A stretch of DNA of 62,979 bases from Pedobacter foliorum. Its GTDB lineage: Bacteria; Bacteroidota; Bacteroidia; Sphingobacteriales; Sphingobacteriaceae. Positions 51,647 through 60,072 of the stretch are shown here, piece after piece. The notes beneath the pieces were generated by a model, which was not told the origin of the DNA, did no database searches, and saw only the letters and a list, made by a program, of their open reading frames with translations. The DNA is taken from assembly GCF_013266735.1 (NCBI RefSeq), contig NZ_JABSNU010000022.1:1-62979 (forward strand). Reading direction: 5' to 3'. Position numbers and translations under genes: made by a program. Position 1 is the stretch's first letter, and every line of letters begins with the position of its first letter.

Positions 51647-54600
51647 TTACTTCTTACTCCTGGCCTTATACCTTTTATAAGAAACAAATGCCAAAGCAAA
51701 AACTACCGCCAGCGTAATATAAACCCACGAAGGAATCGGTACAGGATCACCCTGCGCATACGAATGCAAACCAGTTAAGTAGTAATTAACCCCAAAGTAA
51801 GTCATGATGATACTAGAGAAGGCCAACAGCGACAGCAAATTAAACAAGTACTTACTTCTTAAGCCCGGAATTAAACGAACGTGCAATACAAACGCATAAA
51901 CAATAACAGAAATAAACGCCCATGTTTCTTTCGGATCCCAGCTCCAATAGCGGCCCCAACTCTCATTTGCCCACACACCACCTAAAAACGTACCCACAGT
52001 AAGTAAAAACAAACCTACCGTTAACGACATCTCATTAACAATTGTTAATTCAGTTATCGAAGCCTTAACCTTTGCACTAATTTTATTGTTATCAATCACA
52101 TAAAGTATCAAAACAACTGTACCAATCAATGCACTTAACCCAAAGAAACCATAACTAGAAGTAATAATTGCTACGTGGATCATCAACCAGTACGACTTTA
52201 ACACAGGAACCAACGGAGTAATCTGAGGATTCATTTGAGAACCACCATGCGCAAATCCCATCAAAATAACTGCAATTAAACAACCCGCAGCAGGTATAAA
52301 TGCATTACTGTTTCTATACATCAGCAAGCCAGACAAAACACCTATCCAACTGATAAACAATACCGCTTCATAACCATTACTCCAAGGCTCATGCCCCGAA
52401 ATATACCAACGAGCGCCCAAACCAACAGCCTGCAAAGTAGCGGCAATGCCGATCAGTATTAAAACCACTTTAACCAGTGTATCTAGCGATTTAGAATTCT
52501 TAAACAGCTTCATAAAGGCAAGCGAAAGTATCACCACCCCTAAAATCGCATAAGTAATCATCAAATTCAGGAATATATTCCATGAATTATAACTGATCTC
52601 CCATTCAACTTTCGACTGTGAAGGCACTACATTCTTGCCATATTTTTGCTGTGCATCATTAATATCTTTTAACGCTGCATCAGCCGAAGACCAGTTACCT
52701 GATACCTGCGCCTCATTTACAGACTTAACATAACGACTAATAGCACTTGGCTTAACCGAAATACTATCCAAATCACTAATTGTCATAGCAATCCATGTAT
52801 TATTTGCATCACCAATAATTGGAGAAACACGTAAATACTGACCATAAATCAATTGCTCCATAGCCTGTAACTTATCGTTCAGATCAATTACATCCTTATC
52901 ATAGCTATTCTGCTCAGCCGGTTTCTTAGCAAAAGCCTTTGCATAATCGTCTTTTAATCTAAACTCAGCAGTGCCATCAGGATTAATCTTTATCAGATTT
53001 ACCATCGAAGTATAACCTTCAGGATTCGCACTCACAGTATTAAGCAAATCAGGACCACCTTTAGTATTTACCTTAATCAACGGAACGTTGATCCAGTTAA
53101 AAGGCATGGTCGAAATAGACAAGAAAAACTGGTTAGCATTTAAGGTATGGAAACGATCCTTACGGTGTAATTTCCTAAGGATTTCCAACGCCATCGTGTT
53201 AACCGGCTCTATCCTACCGTCAATATTTTGCACCAATAAATGACCAAATTTATCAGCATGAGCTGCATCTATTTTAATAGACGAAGCAAATTGTACCGGA
53301 TCTAAAGTTTTAGTCGGCAAAAACAGTTGCGTATCATTATGCTCATGTTTGTGCTCAGATGTGCCACTATCACCAGGCATCACAGCATTAGCCGCACTTG
53401 GTACAACATTGTGATTATGATCGTGAACCTCACCATTTTCATGAATATGAGTAGTTGCACCATCCGTACCGTGCATATCTATCTTCTGACTAAAAGCCGC
53501 GCCAACAGGCAGGAAGAAAAGCAACAATAACAATGCTTTCGATTTAGAGATCGTTTTTAACTGCTCATTCAATTTCGAGAAGTGAGTCCCTTTCCAGAAC
53601 AACGTAACAAACATGCCTAAGAAAAGTAAAATATAACCAACATAAGTAACGTTTGTACCCAGCGAATCGTGGTTTACAGACAAAATAGTACCCTTTTCAT
53701 CCTCATCAAAACTTGCCTGAAAAAAGCGATAACCCGAATGATCCAATACATGGTTCATAAATATTTTATACGGCGTTTCATTAGCCCCATCCAAAATCAT
53801 TACATCAGAAGAGTAAGAAGCCGGACTATTACTACCCGGATATTTCTCCATCTTAAAATCTACCAATTTCAATTCAAATGGCGCTTTATATATCTTAGAG
53901 CCATAAGCCATAGAAATCCTTAACCCACCAACTTCACTTTGATGTTGGAAATTTGTCATTCCTTTTCCGCCGTAAAACGAAACCGTATCAACAGCAGTTG
54001 GTGTAGTGATTTGTACTTTAACCAAATCCAAATCATGCTCATGAGTCCTCTTATCTCCCTCAAAATACATAATACGACCCGGTATTGCAGGTTCAGGAAC
54101 AACAAATGCTAGTCCGCCGTAAGTATACAAACTTCTTAAATTGAAAGGCTGAGCAACATTATTACCAACAACAGGTTTTCTTTCCTGAGTAGCCATAATC
54201 ATATAATTACCCTCGTATGGCGAAGAAATTTGAAGTGCACCACTTGCATCTGATATATTAATAGCTCCCGGAGTTTCTTTATTAAAAGAAACCAACATGT
54301 TCTGCATCAACTGCACACCACCCGTAGGAATATATTTATTTACACGTTTACCATTTTCGAGTACAACAAGGTGTAAGGTTGGTTTACCAGTAGTACCGCG
54401 CACCAATGAATCCTGCGCTCTTGCATAAAAATCGACAACCTTTAGCTTAACACGCTCTCCGTTATAATCGTACTCAGAAGTAAACGTCTTTTTAAAAGGC
54501 TTTAAATACACCGGAATGCGGTTAGAAGTTAAATTAGCAGGCACATCATCATATGCCAATGCTGCATCACCCTTACCTATCTGCACCTTAATAAAGGTCT

Positions 54601-54958
54601 TATCTGATATAATGTCTTTACTAGTTTCGCCTTCTCGGATATGCATCGAACCCTCAAAGCTTATATATCTGGTGATATAACCACCAATAAAAATGAGCAC
54701 AAATGCAAGGTGAAACACCAACAAAGGCCATTTTTTACGTTGCAAAAGTTGGTATCTGCCAATATTCCCGATAAAATTCAATACCAGAATTACCATAATC
54801 AATTCAAACCACCAACAGTCATAAATTAGTGCTTTAGCGACTGATGTGCCATAGTCATTTTCCACAAAAGTGGCCATTGCCATAGAAAAAGCATAAAGCA
54901 ACAACATCACACCCGTGGTACGAGTTGAAACGAGAATTTTACCTAACCTTTGAATCAT
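51647..54958 (-). CDS. ccsBA: Cytochrome c biogenesis ResB-CcsA fusion protein
   Basis: An 1103-aa membrane protein. Residues about 1-465 are a ResB (CcsB)-like region with hydrophobic segments near the N-terminus and at about 435-455. Residues about 475-490 are a second signal-peptide-like segment ('KALLLLLFFLPVGAAFSQ'), followed by a His-rich linker ('THIHENGEVHDHNHN', 'EHKHEHND'), a soluble domain, and a CcsA part with the WWD motif 'WGRYWSWDPKETWAF'. Together the halves bring haem across the membrane and attach it to apocytochrome c (System II). The fusion is normal in Bacteroidota. Confidence 0.93.
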   Translation of the reverse strand: MIQRLGKILVSTRTTGVMLLLYAFSMAMATFVENDYGTSVAKALIYDCWWFELIMVILVLNFIGNIGRYQLLQRKKWPLLVFHLAFVLIFIGGYITRYISFEGSMHIREGETSKDIISDKTFIKVQIGKGDAALAYDDVPANLTSNRIPVYLKPFKKTFTSEYDYNGERVKLKVVDFYARAQDSLVRGTTGKPTLHLVVLENGKRVNKYIPTGGVQLMQNMLVSFNKETPGAINISDASGALQISSPYEGNYMIMATQERKPVVGNNVAQPFNLRSLYTYGGLAFVVPEPAIPGRIMYFEGDKRTHEHDLDLVKVQITTPTAVDTVSFYGGKGMTNFQHQSEVGGLRISMAYGSKIYKAPFELKLVDFKMEKYPGSNSPASYSSDVMILDGANETPYKIFMNHVLDHSGYRFFQASFDEDEKGTILSVNHDSLGTNVTYVGYILLFLGMFVTLFWKGTHFSKLNEQLKTISKSKALLLLLFFLPVGAAFSQKIDMHGTDGATTHIHENGEVHDHNHNVVPSAANAVMPGDSGTSEHKHEHNDTQLFLPTKTLDPVQFASSIKIDAAHADKFGHLLVQNIDGRIEPVNTMALEILRKLHRKDRFHTLNANQFFLSISTMPFNWINVPLIKVNTKGGPDLLNTVSANPEGYTSMVNLIKINPDGTAEFRLKDDYAKAFAKKPAEQNSYDKDVIDLNDKLQAMEQLIYGQYLRVSPIIGDANNTWIAMTISDLDSISVKPSAISRYVKSVNEAQVSGNWSSADAALKDINDAQQKYGKNVVPSQSKVEWEISYNSWNIFLNLMITYAILGVVILSLAFMKLFKNSKSLDTLVKVVLILIGIAATLQAVGLGARWYISGHEPWSNGYEAVLFISWIGVLSGLLMYRNSNAFIPAAGCLIAVILMGFAHGGSQMNPQITPLVPVLKSYWLMIHVAIITSSYGFFGLSALIGTVVLILYVIDNNKISAKVKASITELTIVNEMSLTVGLFLLTVGTFLGGVWANESWGRYWSWDPKETWAFISVIVYAFVLHVRLIPGLRSKYLFNLLSLLAFSSIIMTYFGVNYYLTGLHSYAQGDPVPIPSWVYITLAVVFALAFVSYKRYKARSKK

Positions 54959-55142
54959 TATTATTGTTTCTGTTTTTATTTCTACCGATAAGATTTCCTG
55001 AGCCTTACCCTAAAAAATGATTTGTGTATTATAATTGGTGGCAAAGATGCCCCTAGCAAATCAAAAAAAATAAGGGTAAATGAATTTATGGCAAAAATAA
55101 GACTAAACATCATGGCATTCTCGCAAAAAAATTACAGAATCA

Positions 55143-56627
55143 CTAATAAAGCTGAGAAAACGGAAAAGATATCTTCCTATACAAAGCATCATCCAAACCA
55201 TAAATATCCTTAAAAACATGGACTTTCCCTTTTTCATCAACCTTAGCCGTACAGTAGTTAATCCAAACAGGTATTTTAACCGGCAGTCCTATATATTTTG
55301 CTTTCGGATAACCATTGGCCATTGCTTTCTTAATCTGATCAAACTTATCCCCTTTACCAAATAACGCATAAGCTAAGTTCAAAGGCTGTTCCACACGAAC
55401 ACACCCATGACTTACCGCCCTTACATCTTGCTTAAATGGCGACTGCACAGGAGTATCATGCAAATAAACACTGCTCTCATTATTAAATAAAAACTTGATC
55501 CTGCCCAGAGGATTTTGTTCACCAGGTTGCTGTTTAAAAGAATAAGCACCTGTTTCTTCAGTTTTCCAGTCTATAGATTCAGGATCATAAACCTGCTTAC
55601 CATTTCTATATACATTGATGTCATTGTTGGCAAAATAGTACCTGTTCCTTTTTGCATATTTAATGATTTCATTGCCAGCAATACTTTCTGGAATGTTCCA
55701 AACTGGATTAACCTGCACGCTGTAAATCATACTCGCCAATTGCGGAGTTTCCTTATTCGGGATCGGCTCTCCCACACAAACCTTCATACTAAGCACCGGT
55801 TTTCCACTATCTATTACACTCAATGTAAACTCCGGAATATTTACCAGAACATACTTCCCAGCTACGGGTTTATTCTTCCACCTTAATCGCTCCAGGTTTA
55901 CAACCAACGCACGATATAGTGTATCATTTTCTACTCCAGTTTCTGCTTTAAGCGCTTTTTGCAATGCGAGGTAATCAGGCTCCTTTGGCTGTATACTCTC
56001 CAGATAAGCTTTAATATCCCTTACTTCAAATACCTGCATAACACTTGTGCTATCGGGTCTAAGCGTTGGCGTGCTATAATTTGTGTAAACCCTTGTCGGA
56101 TCAACAAGGCCAAACTGCATGGCTGTACTATATTTAATCATCACATCTGCCACAAGCAACTCCAACTCCATAGTATTCCGATAAACCTCCCGTTCTTTTG
56201 TCCGAGTTTTTTTATTACCGTAATTCTCCAACAGATCTTTCAAACGACTTACCGAAAAAACGTCTGGCGCTATTCCATGAAGATTAGCGTTCATTAAATA
56301 GTCTTCTAAAGTTTGTAGCTCATGTTTCGGCATAAACCTTGGCACAAGCACCGGCTGATAATTGTTGATTTTATAAAAAGAATCTATCCGATCCGGATAA
56401 TTAAAAGCAAGATGTCGGGCTTCAAAAACCTTTTTAAATTCGGATGCTACATCAATCCTATCTATCTGTTTTATAACTGGAGTGACTGCTTTGTTTAGTT
56501 TAACCGGTGGAATTGAAGTAAAACTACGTTTAGCAGTACAGGAAAGACAAAACAGTGCACAAGTCATCGCAACAATGGCTACCTCCCTCCAAAAAGGGAG
56601 TTTGAGGGGATGATTTATTTTAAACAT
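55143..56627 (-). CDS. L,D-transpeptidase (YcbB-like)
   Basis: A 494-aa protein. A hydrophobic N-terminal segment 'VAIVAMTCALFCLSCTAK' may be a lipoprotein signal (lipobox LSLC/LSC type, cysteine near 30). A helical scaffold (about 60-270) holds a possible peptidoglycan-binding region. The YkuD/L,D-transpeptidase domain contains 'VLVNIPEFTLSVIDSGK', 'SIDWKTEETGAYSFKQQPG' and the catalytic motif 'HDTPVQSPF...SHGCVRV', with C409 as the nucleophile. It makes 3-3 cross-links or attaches proteins to peptidoglycan. Length and layout match the YcbB group. Confidence 0.9.
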   Translation of the reverse strand: MFKINHPLKLPFWREVAIVAMTCALFCLSCTAKRSFTSIPPVKLNKAVTPVIKQIDRIDVASEFKKVFEARHLAFNYPDRIDSFYKINNYQPVLVPRFMPKHELQTLEDYLMNANLHGIAPDVFSVSRLKDLLENYGNKKTRTKEREVYRNTMELELLVADVMIKYSTAMQFGLVDPTRVYTNYSTPTLRPDSTSVMQVFEVRDIKAYLESIQPKEPDYLALQKALKAETGVENDTLYRALVVNLERLRWKNKPVAGKYVLVNIPEFTLSVIDSGKPVLSMKVCVGEPIPNKETPQLASMIYSVQVNPVWNIPESIAGNEIIKYAKRNRYYFANNDINVYRNGKQVYDPESIDWKTEETGAYSFKQQPGEQNPLGRIKFLFNNESSVYLHDTPVQSPFKQDVRAVSHGCVRVEQPLNLAYALFGKGDKFDQIKKAMANGYPKAKYIGLPVKIPVWINYCTAKVDEKGKVHVFKDIYGLDDALYRKISFPFSQLY

Positions 56628-56795
56628 CTCAAAGAGATTGGCTTAACTCTAACAAACAAACTTTGTAAGTTGTTTTATGAAAGCACTATTGACAAGGCAT
56701 AAAATAACCCGCAACAAATTAATGCTGCAGGTCATTTAAATTAACGCTCTCATCACAAACGTACTCACCAATTATGAAGATTTGATGAAGATTTG

Positions 56796-58970
56796 CTAAA
56801 TATTTAACCAATACACTAATTTCACTACTAAAGCCCTGTTTTTCACAGCAAAAGGCTCTGGCAAATAGTTATCAGTATATACAATAAACAAGTCAGATGC
56901 AGGGCGATACCTCCATTGGAACCTGGTATTTACGTTCATATTCTTCATTTGTTCATTGTATTGCACAAAGCCGGTAAGAAACAATGTATTTGTCATAGTC
57001 ACATCCAACCTTGGCCCTACCAACCAAAAATCGTTATACCCCCATGGTTTCGGCATATCCAACTTATTGTAGTTTGCACTCAGCGCAATACTAACATAAG
57101 GTTGAAAACGGTAGCCAAATTCACCACCCAAGGTTAATCGTTTACCATCGGCATAGTATCCGCCATAGCGAGCGTTTAAGGTATAAGTGAATAGGCTCGA
57201 AGGTTTAGAAGCATAATCGACACCAACAGTACTCCAATTATGTTCACTTCCGGCTACCAACGTATCTATTTTTGTACTTACAGGATCAAATGGTTGCAAC
57301 AATTTAATATAAGTACCAGACCCCCATACAGTAAGTGTATTTCTACTTCTAAATACCACGCCATAAGAGCCCAATAGTTCATTGTCGGTACGGTGCATAT
57401 TCTCGTCAAAGAAATTGGTTGATGAAATTTGAGGGCCATGGCTCAGCACCGGTCCTTTTTTAGGGAAGAAAAGACGTGTAATCTGAGGCGCCATTTTTAT
57501 GTAACCCTGACGTGGCACATAACCTACCTCGGCAGTATAATTACGCCCCACATATTCATGCTGCCAGCTAATATTCCATTTACCACTCGTGTACTGCAGA
57601 TTGGCAGCGTGTGTCCAATCTTTACCATTTTTTCCGGGACTAAAAGATTTAAGTACCATTACCTTTCCAGTCCAGAAGTTATTTGCCGAAGCAAGATTAT
57701 ACTCCATCCCGAAGTTTCTATTGTACTTGGAGTAAGTGGCTGTACCAGGTGCCAAATCACCTGGATTATAGTTTAAAGACTCCTTGTTGATCAACAAAAA
57801 GCCAACATTAGAGCGGGCAAACACACGACGCTGCAAGGCCGCTACCGTAAAGTTCTGAGCAGGCAAAGCCGTTGAGCCCTGCTTTTCCGTTTGCATATTC
57901 ATTACACCCAGTCTCCAGTCCTTATTTAATTTACCACTTAAACGCGCACCAAATTTAATAGGCACCCCCAATCCTATTCTTCTGGAAAAGAAAGGGCGAA
58001 TACCTGAATATCCGAAATTGGTAAACTGATCACCGTTTTCCAGGAAAAACTGTCTTCTTTCAGGATAAAACAACTCAAATCGATCTAAGTTGGTTACTTG
58101 TTTATCAACATCTACCTGCGAGAAATCGGGGTTTACAGTAAGGTCGAGATTTAGGGAAGAAGTAACAGCCACCTTTGCATCAAGCCCTACATCTTTACGC
58201 CATGTTGCGGGCTTACCTGCCTGAAAATCCTTAATAACGCCACCAAGTGCATAGGGGATTAAAGAAACAGTGGTGCCCGGATCTGGCGGAGGCATATCCC
58301 ATACCAATGTACCCGTATAAGCTAAAGAAGCCGAAGGAAACTGTCTTGGCACTGGTGCCCAGCTACTTTTCTCGGTCGTTTTTAGATCGTTCCTGCCAAA
58401 GTTTATTCCCCATTTGGTTATACCTTTCTTATATCTGATACTTTTAAAAGGGATTACAGCTTCGAAAACCCACTTATCGGGATAGTTTTTTACAACAGAA
58501 TGCCATTTATTATCCCAACTCAAATCTACCTTTCCTCCGTCGTACATCAGACCATCCCATTGTGCTCCCGCAGCATTGGCACCAAAGGCAAAACCGTTGG
58601 TTTGATCGTCGAAAGGATCCATGAACATGATAAAATTGTCATTCTTAAGAAAGGAAAAGTCACGACGCAGAGATTCCACCATATAAGATCCGGGTGCACC
58701 ATTATAGTTTACTACTGATAAATAAAGGTTCTGCTGATCGTAAGTCATCCGTACATCGGTGCGCACTTTTGCGTAGCTGGTGTCCATTGGCAAAATCATA
58801 TAGAAATCGGATGCTACATCGGCATCTTGCCATGCCTGTTCATCTATTGCACCGTCTATTTTGATGGTTGATGAAGCTTTGTTGATTTTTAATTGGTAAG
58901 CATCGTTCTTTTTTTGAGCTGAAAGAGATAAACAGAAGAAACAAGCAAGTAAAAAGAGGTTAATTCGCAC
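56796..58970 (-). CDS. DUF5916 outer-membrane protein with CBM9-like N-terminus
   Basis: A 724-aa protein with signal peptide 'LFLLACFFCLSLSAQ'. Residues about 25-230 are a CBM9-like beta-sandwich ('STIKIDGAIDEQAWQDADVASDFY', 'MTYDQQNLYLSVV', 'WKWVFEAVIPF'-like strand). The rest has alternating hydrophobic strands with aromatic girdles, 'FELFYPERRQFFLENGDQF' being the usual DUF5916 hallmark, and a barrel-like end 'ALVVKLVYWLNI'. It is widespread in Bacteroidota and probably sits in the outer membrane; the ligand is unknown. Confidence 0.88.
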   Translation of the reverse strand: MRINLFLLACFFCLSLSAQKKNDAYQLKINKASSTIKIDGAIDEQAWQDADVASDFYMILPMDTSYAKVRTDVRMTYDQQNLYLSVVNYNGAPGSYMVESLRRDFSFLKNDNFIMFMDPFDDQTNGFAFGANAAGAQWDGLMYDGGKVDLSWDNKWHSVVKNYPDKWVFEAVIPFKSIRYKKGITKWGINFGRNDLKTTEKSSWAPVPRQFPSASLAYTGTLVWDMPPPDPGTTVSLIPYALGGVIKDFQAGKPATWRKDVGLDAKVAVTSSLNLDLTVNPDFSQVDVDKQVTNLDRFELFYPERRQFFLENGDQFTNFGYSGIRPFFSRRIGLGVPIKFGARLSGKLNKDWRLGVMNMQTEKQGSTALPAQNFTVAALQRRVFARSNVGFLLINKESLNYNPGDLAPGTATYSKYNRNFGMEYNLASANNFWTGKVMVLKSFSPGKNGKDWTHAANLQYTSGKWNISWQHEYVGRNYTAEVGYVPRQGYIKMAPQITRLFFPKKGPVLSHGPQISSTNFFDENMHRTDNELLGSYGVVFRSRNTLTVWGSGTYIKLLQPFDPVSTKIDTLVAGSEHNWSTVGVDYASKPSSLFTYTLNARYGGYYADGKRLTLGGEFGYRFQPYVSIALSANYNKLDMPKPWGYNDFWLVGPRLDVTMTNTLFLTGFVQYNEQMKNMNVNTRFQWRYRPASDLFIVYTDNYLPEPFAVKNRALVVKLVYWLNI

Positions 58971-59180
58971 GGTAGGTTTGATTCGGTTAAGAGCGCCAAA
59001 GTATAAAAAAAAGCGAGGGGCTGCAACATCACAATTGTAACATAATCAAGATATTGACGCCTCTATTCTTAAAAACATTATAAAAATTAACAAAAGTATA
59101 AGCAGAAATAACAAAATACCCCTACGTAAAAAAGATTATTCATAAGTTTACGCTGAAAAACCTACACATAAACCACAATA

Positions 59181-60038
59181 ATGAAACAAAACTTCATTTC
59201 TTCAATGATCAGGGTGGCGATTGCCCTGAGTTTACCCCTTGTTTTCTTCGGCTGTTCAGTTAAACAGTCTTCACCAAACCCAAAATGGGAGCAGCTTTTC
59301 GATGGAAAAGACCTAAATGGCTGGGATGTTAAGATTAGAAAGCATGATCTAAATGATAATTTCGGGAACACTTTTAGTGTTAAGGACGGAAATATCCAGG
59401 TTAGATACGACAAGTATACCGACTTTGATGAGCAATACGGCCACTTGTTTTACAAAAAACCTTACTCTTATTACCTAATTGGAGTAGAATATCGCTTTAG
59501 AGGCGAACAGGTTAAAGGTGGCGCAGGATGGGCATACCGCAATAGTGGTATCATGATTCATGGTCAGGACCAAAAAACAATGAAAAAAGATCAGGACTTC
59601 CCTAATTCTATCGAGGTTCAGTTGTTAGGCGGCGCAGGCAATGGCGAGCGTCCTACTGCAAATCTTTGTACTCCGGGTACACAGTTTGTAAAAGATGGTA
59701 AAGTGATTAAAACGCACTGTATCGAATCTAGTTCGAAAACTTTCAACGGCGAGCAATGGGTACGTGTTGAAGTACTTGCCCTTGGCGATTCACTAATTGT
59801 ACATTATGTAAATGGCGAAGAAGTATTGCGTTACAACAGACCTCAATTAGATCCGGTTGGTGGTGCTGAAGAAGGTAAGCTTTTAACAGGCGGTTCTATC
59901 TCACTGCAAAGCGAAAGCCATCCAATCGATTTCAGAAAAGTTGAAATCATCAACTTAGAAAAGTATGCCAAAAACCCTGCTAAACTAAAAGAGGTAGTGC
60001 AGAAACTAATGGCAGAAAAAAGAGTAGCTAAACAATAA
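59181..60038 (+). CDS. DUF1080 lipoprotein, probable 3-keto-glycoside hydrolase
   Basis: A 285-aa lipoprotein: 'IALSLPLVFFGCSVKQ' gives a lipidated cysteine at about residue 25. The DUF1080 (3-keto-disaccharide hydrolase) domain is clear: 'WEQLFDGKDLNGWDVKI', 'YYLIGVEYRFRGEQ', 'WAYRNSGIMIHGQ' and 'SIEVQLLGG', ending 'ISLQSESHPIDFRKVEIINL'. Characterised relatives hydrolyse 3-keto-glycosides made by oxidoreductases. It starts a two-gene operon with the cytochrome-bearing propeller protein 34 bp downstream. Confidence 0.9.
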   Translation: MKQNFISSMIRVAIALSLPLVFFGCSVKQSSPNPKWEQLFDGKDLNGWDVKIRKHDLNDNFGNTFSVKDGNIQVRYDKYTDFDEQYGHLFYKKPYSYYLIGVEYRFRGEQVKGGAGWAYRNSGIMIHGQDQKTMKKDQDFPNSIEVQLLGGAGNGERPTANLCTPGTQFVKDGKVIKTHCIESSSKTFNGEQWVRVEVLALGDSLIVHYVNGEEVLRYNRPQLDPVGGAEEGKLLTGGSISLQSESHPIDFRKVEIINLEKYAKNPAKLKEVVQKLMAEKRVAKQ

Positions 60039-60072
60039 CACACTTATAGTAAACACCTAATAGAATACACAA

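Noticed and set aside
55022..55213. 63-aa plus-strand ORF between the cytochrome assembly and L,D-transpeptidase genes
   Set aside because: It overlaps the 3' end of the transpeptidase gene on the other strand, is low in complexity and has no visible promoter or start signal.
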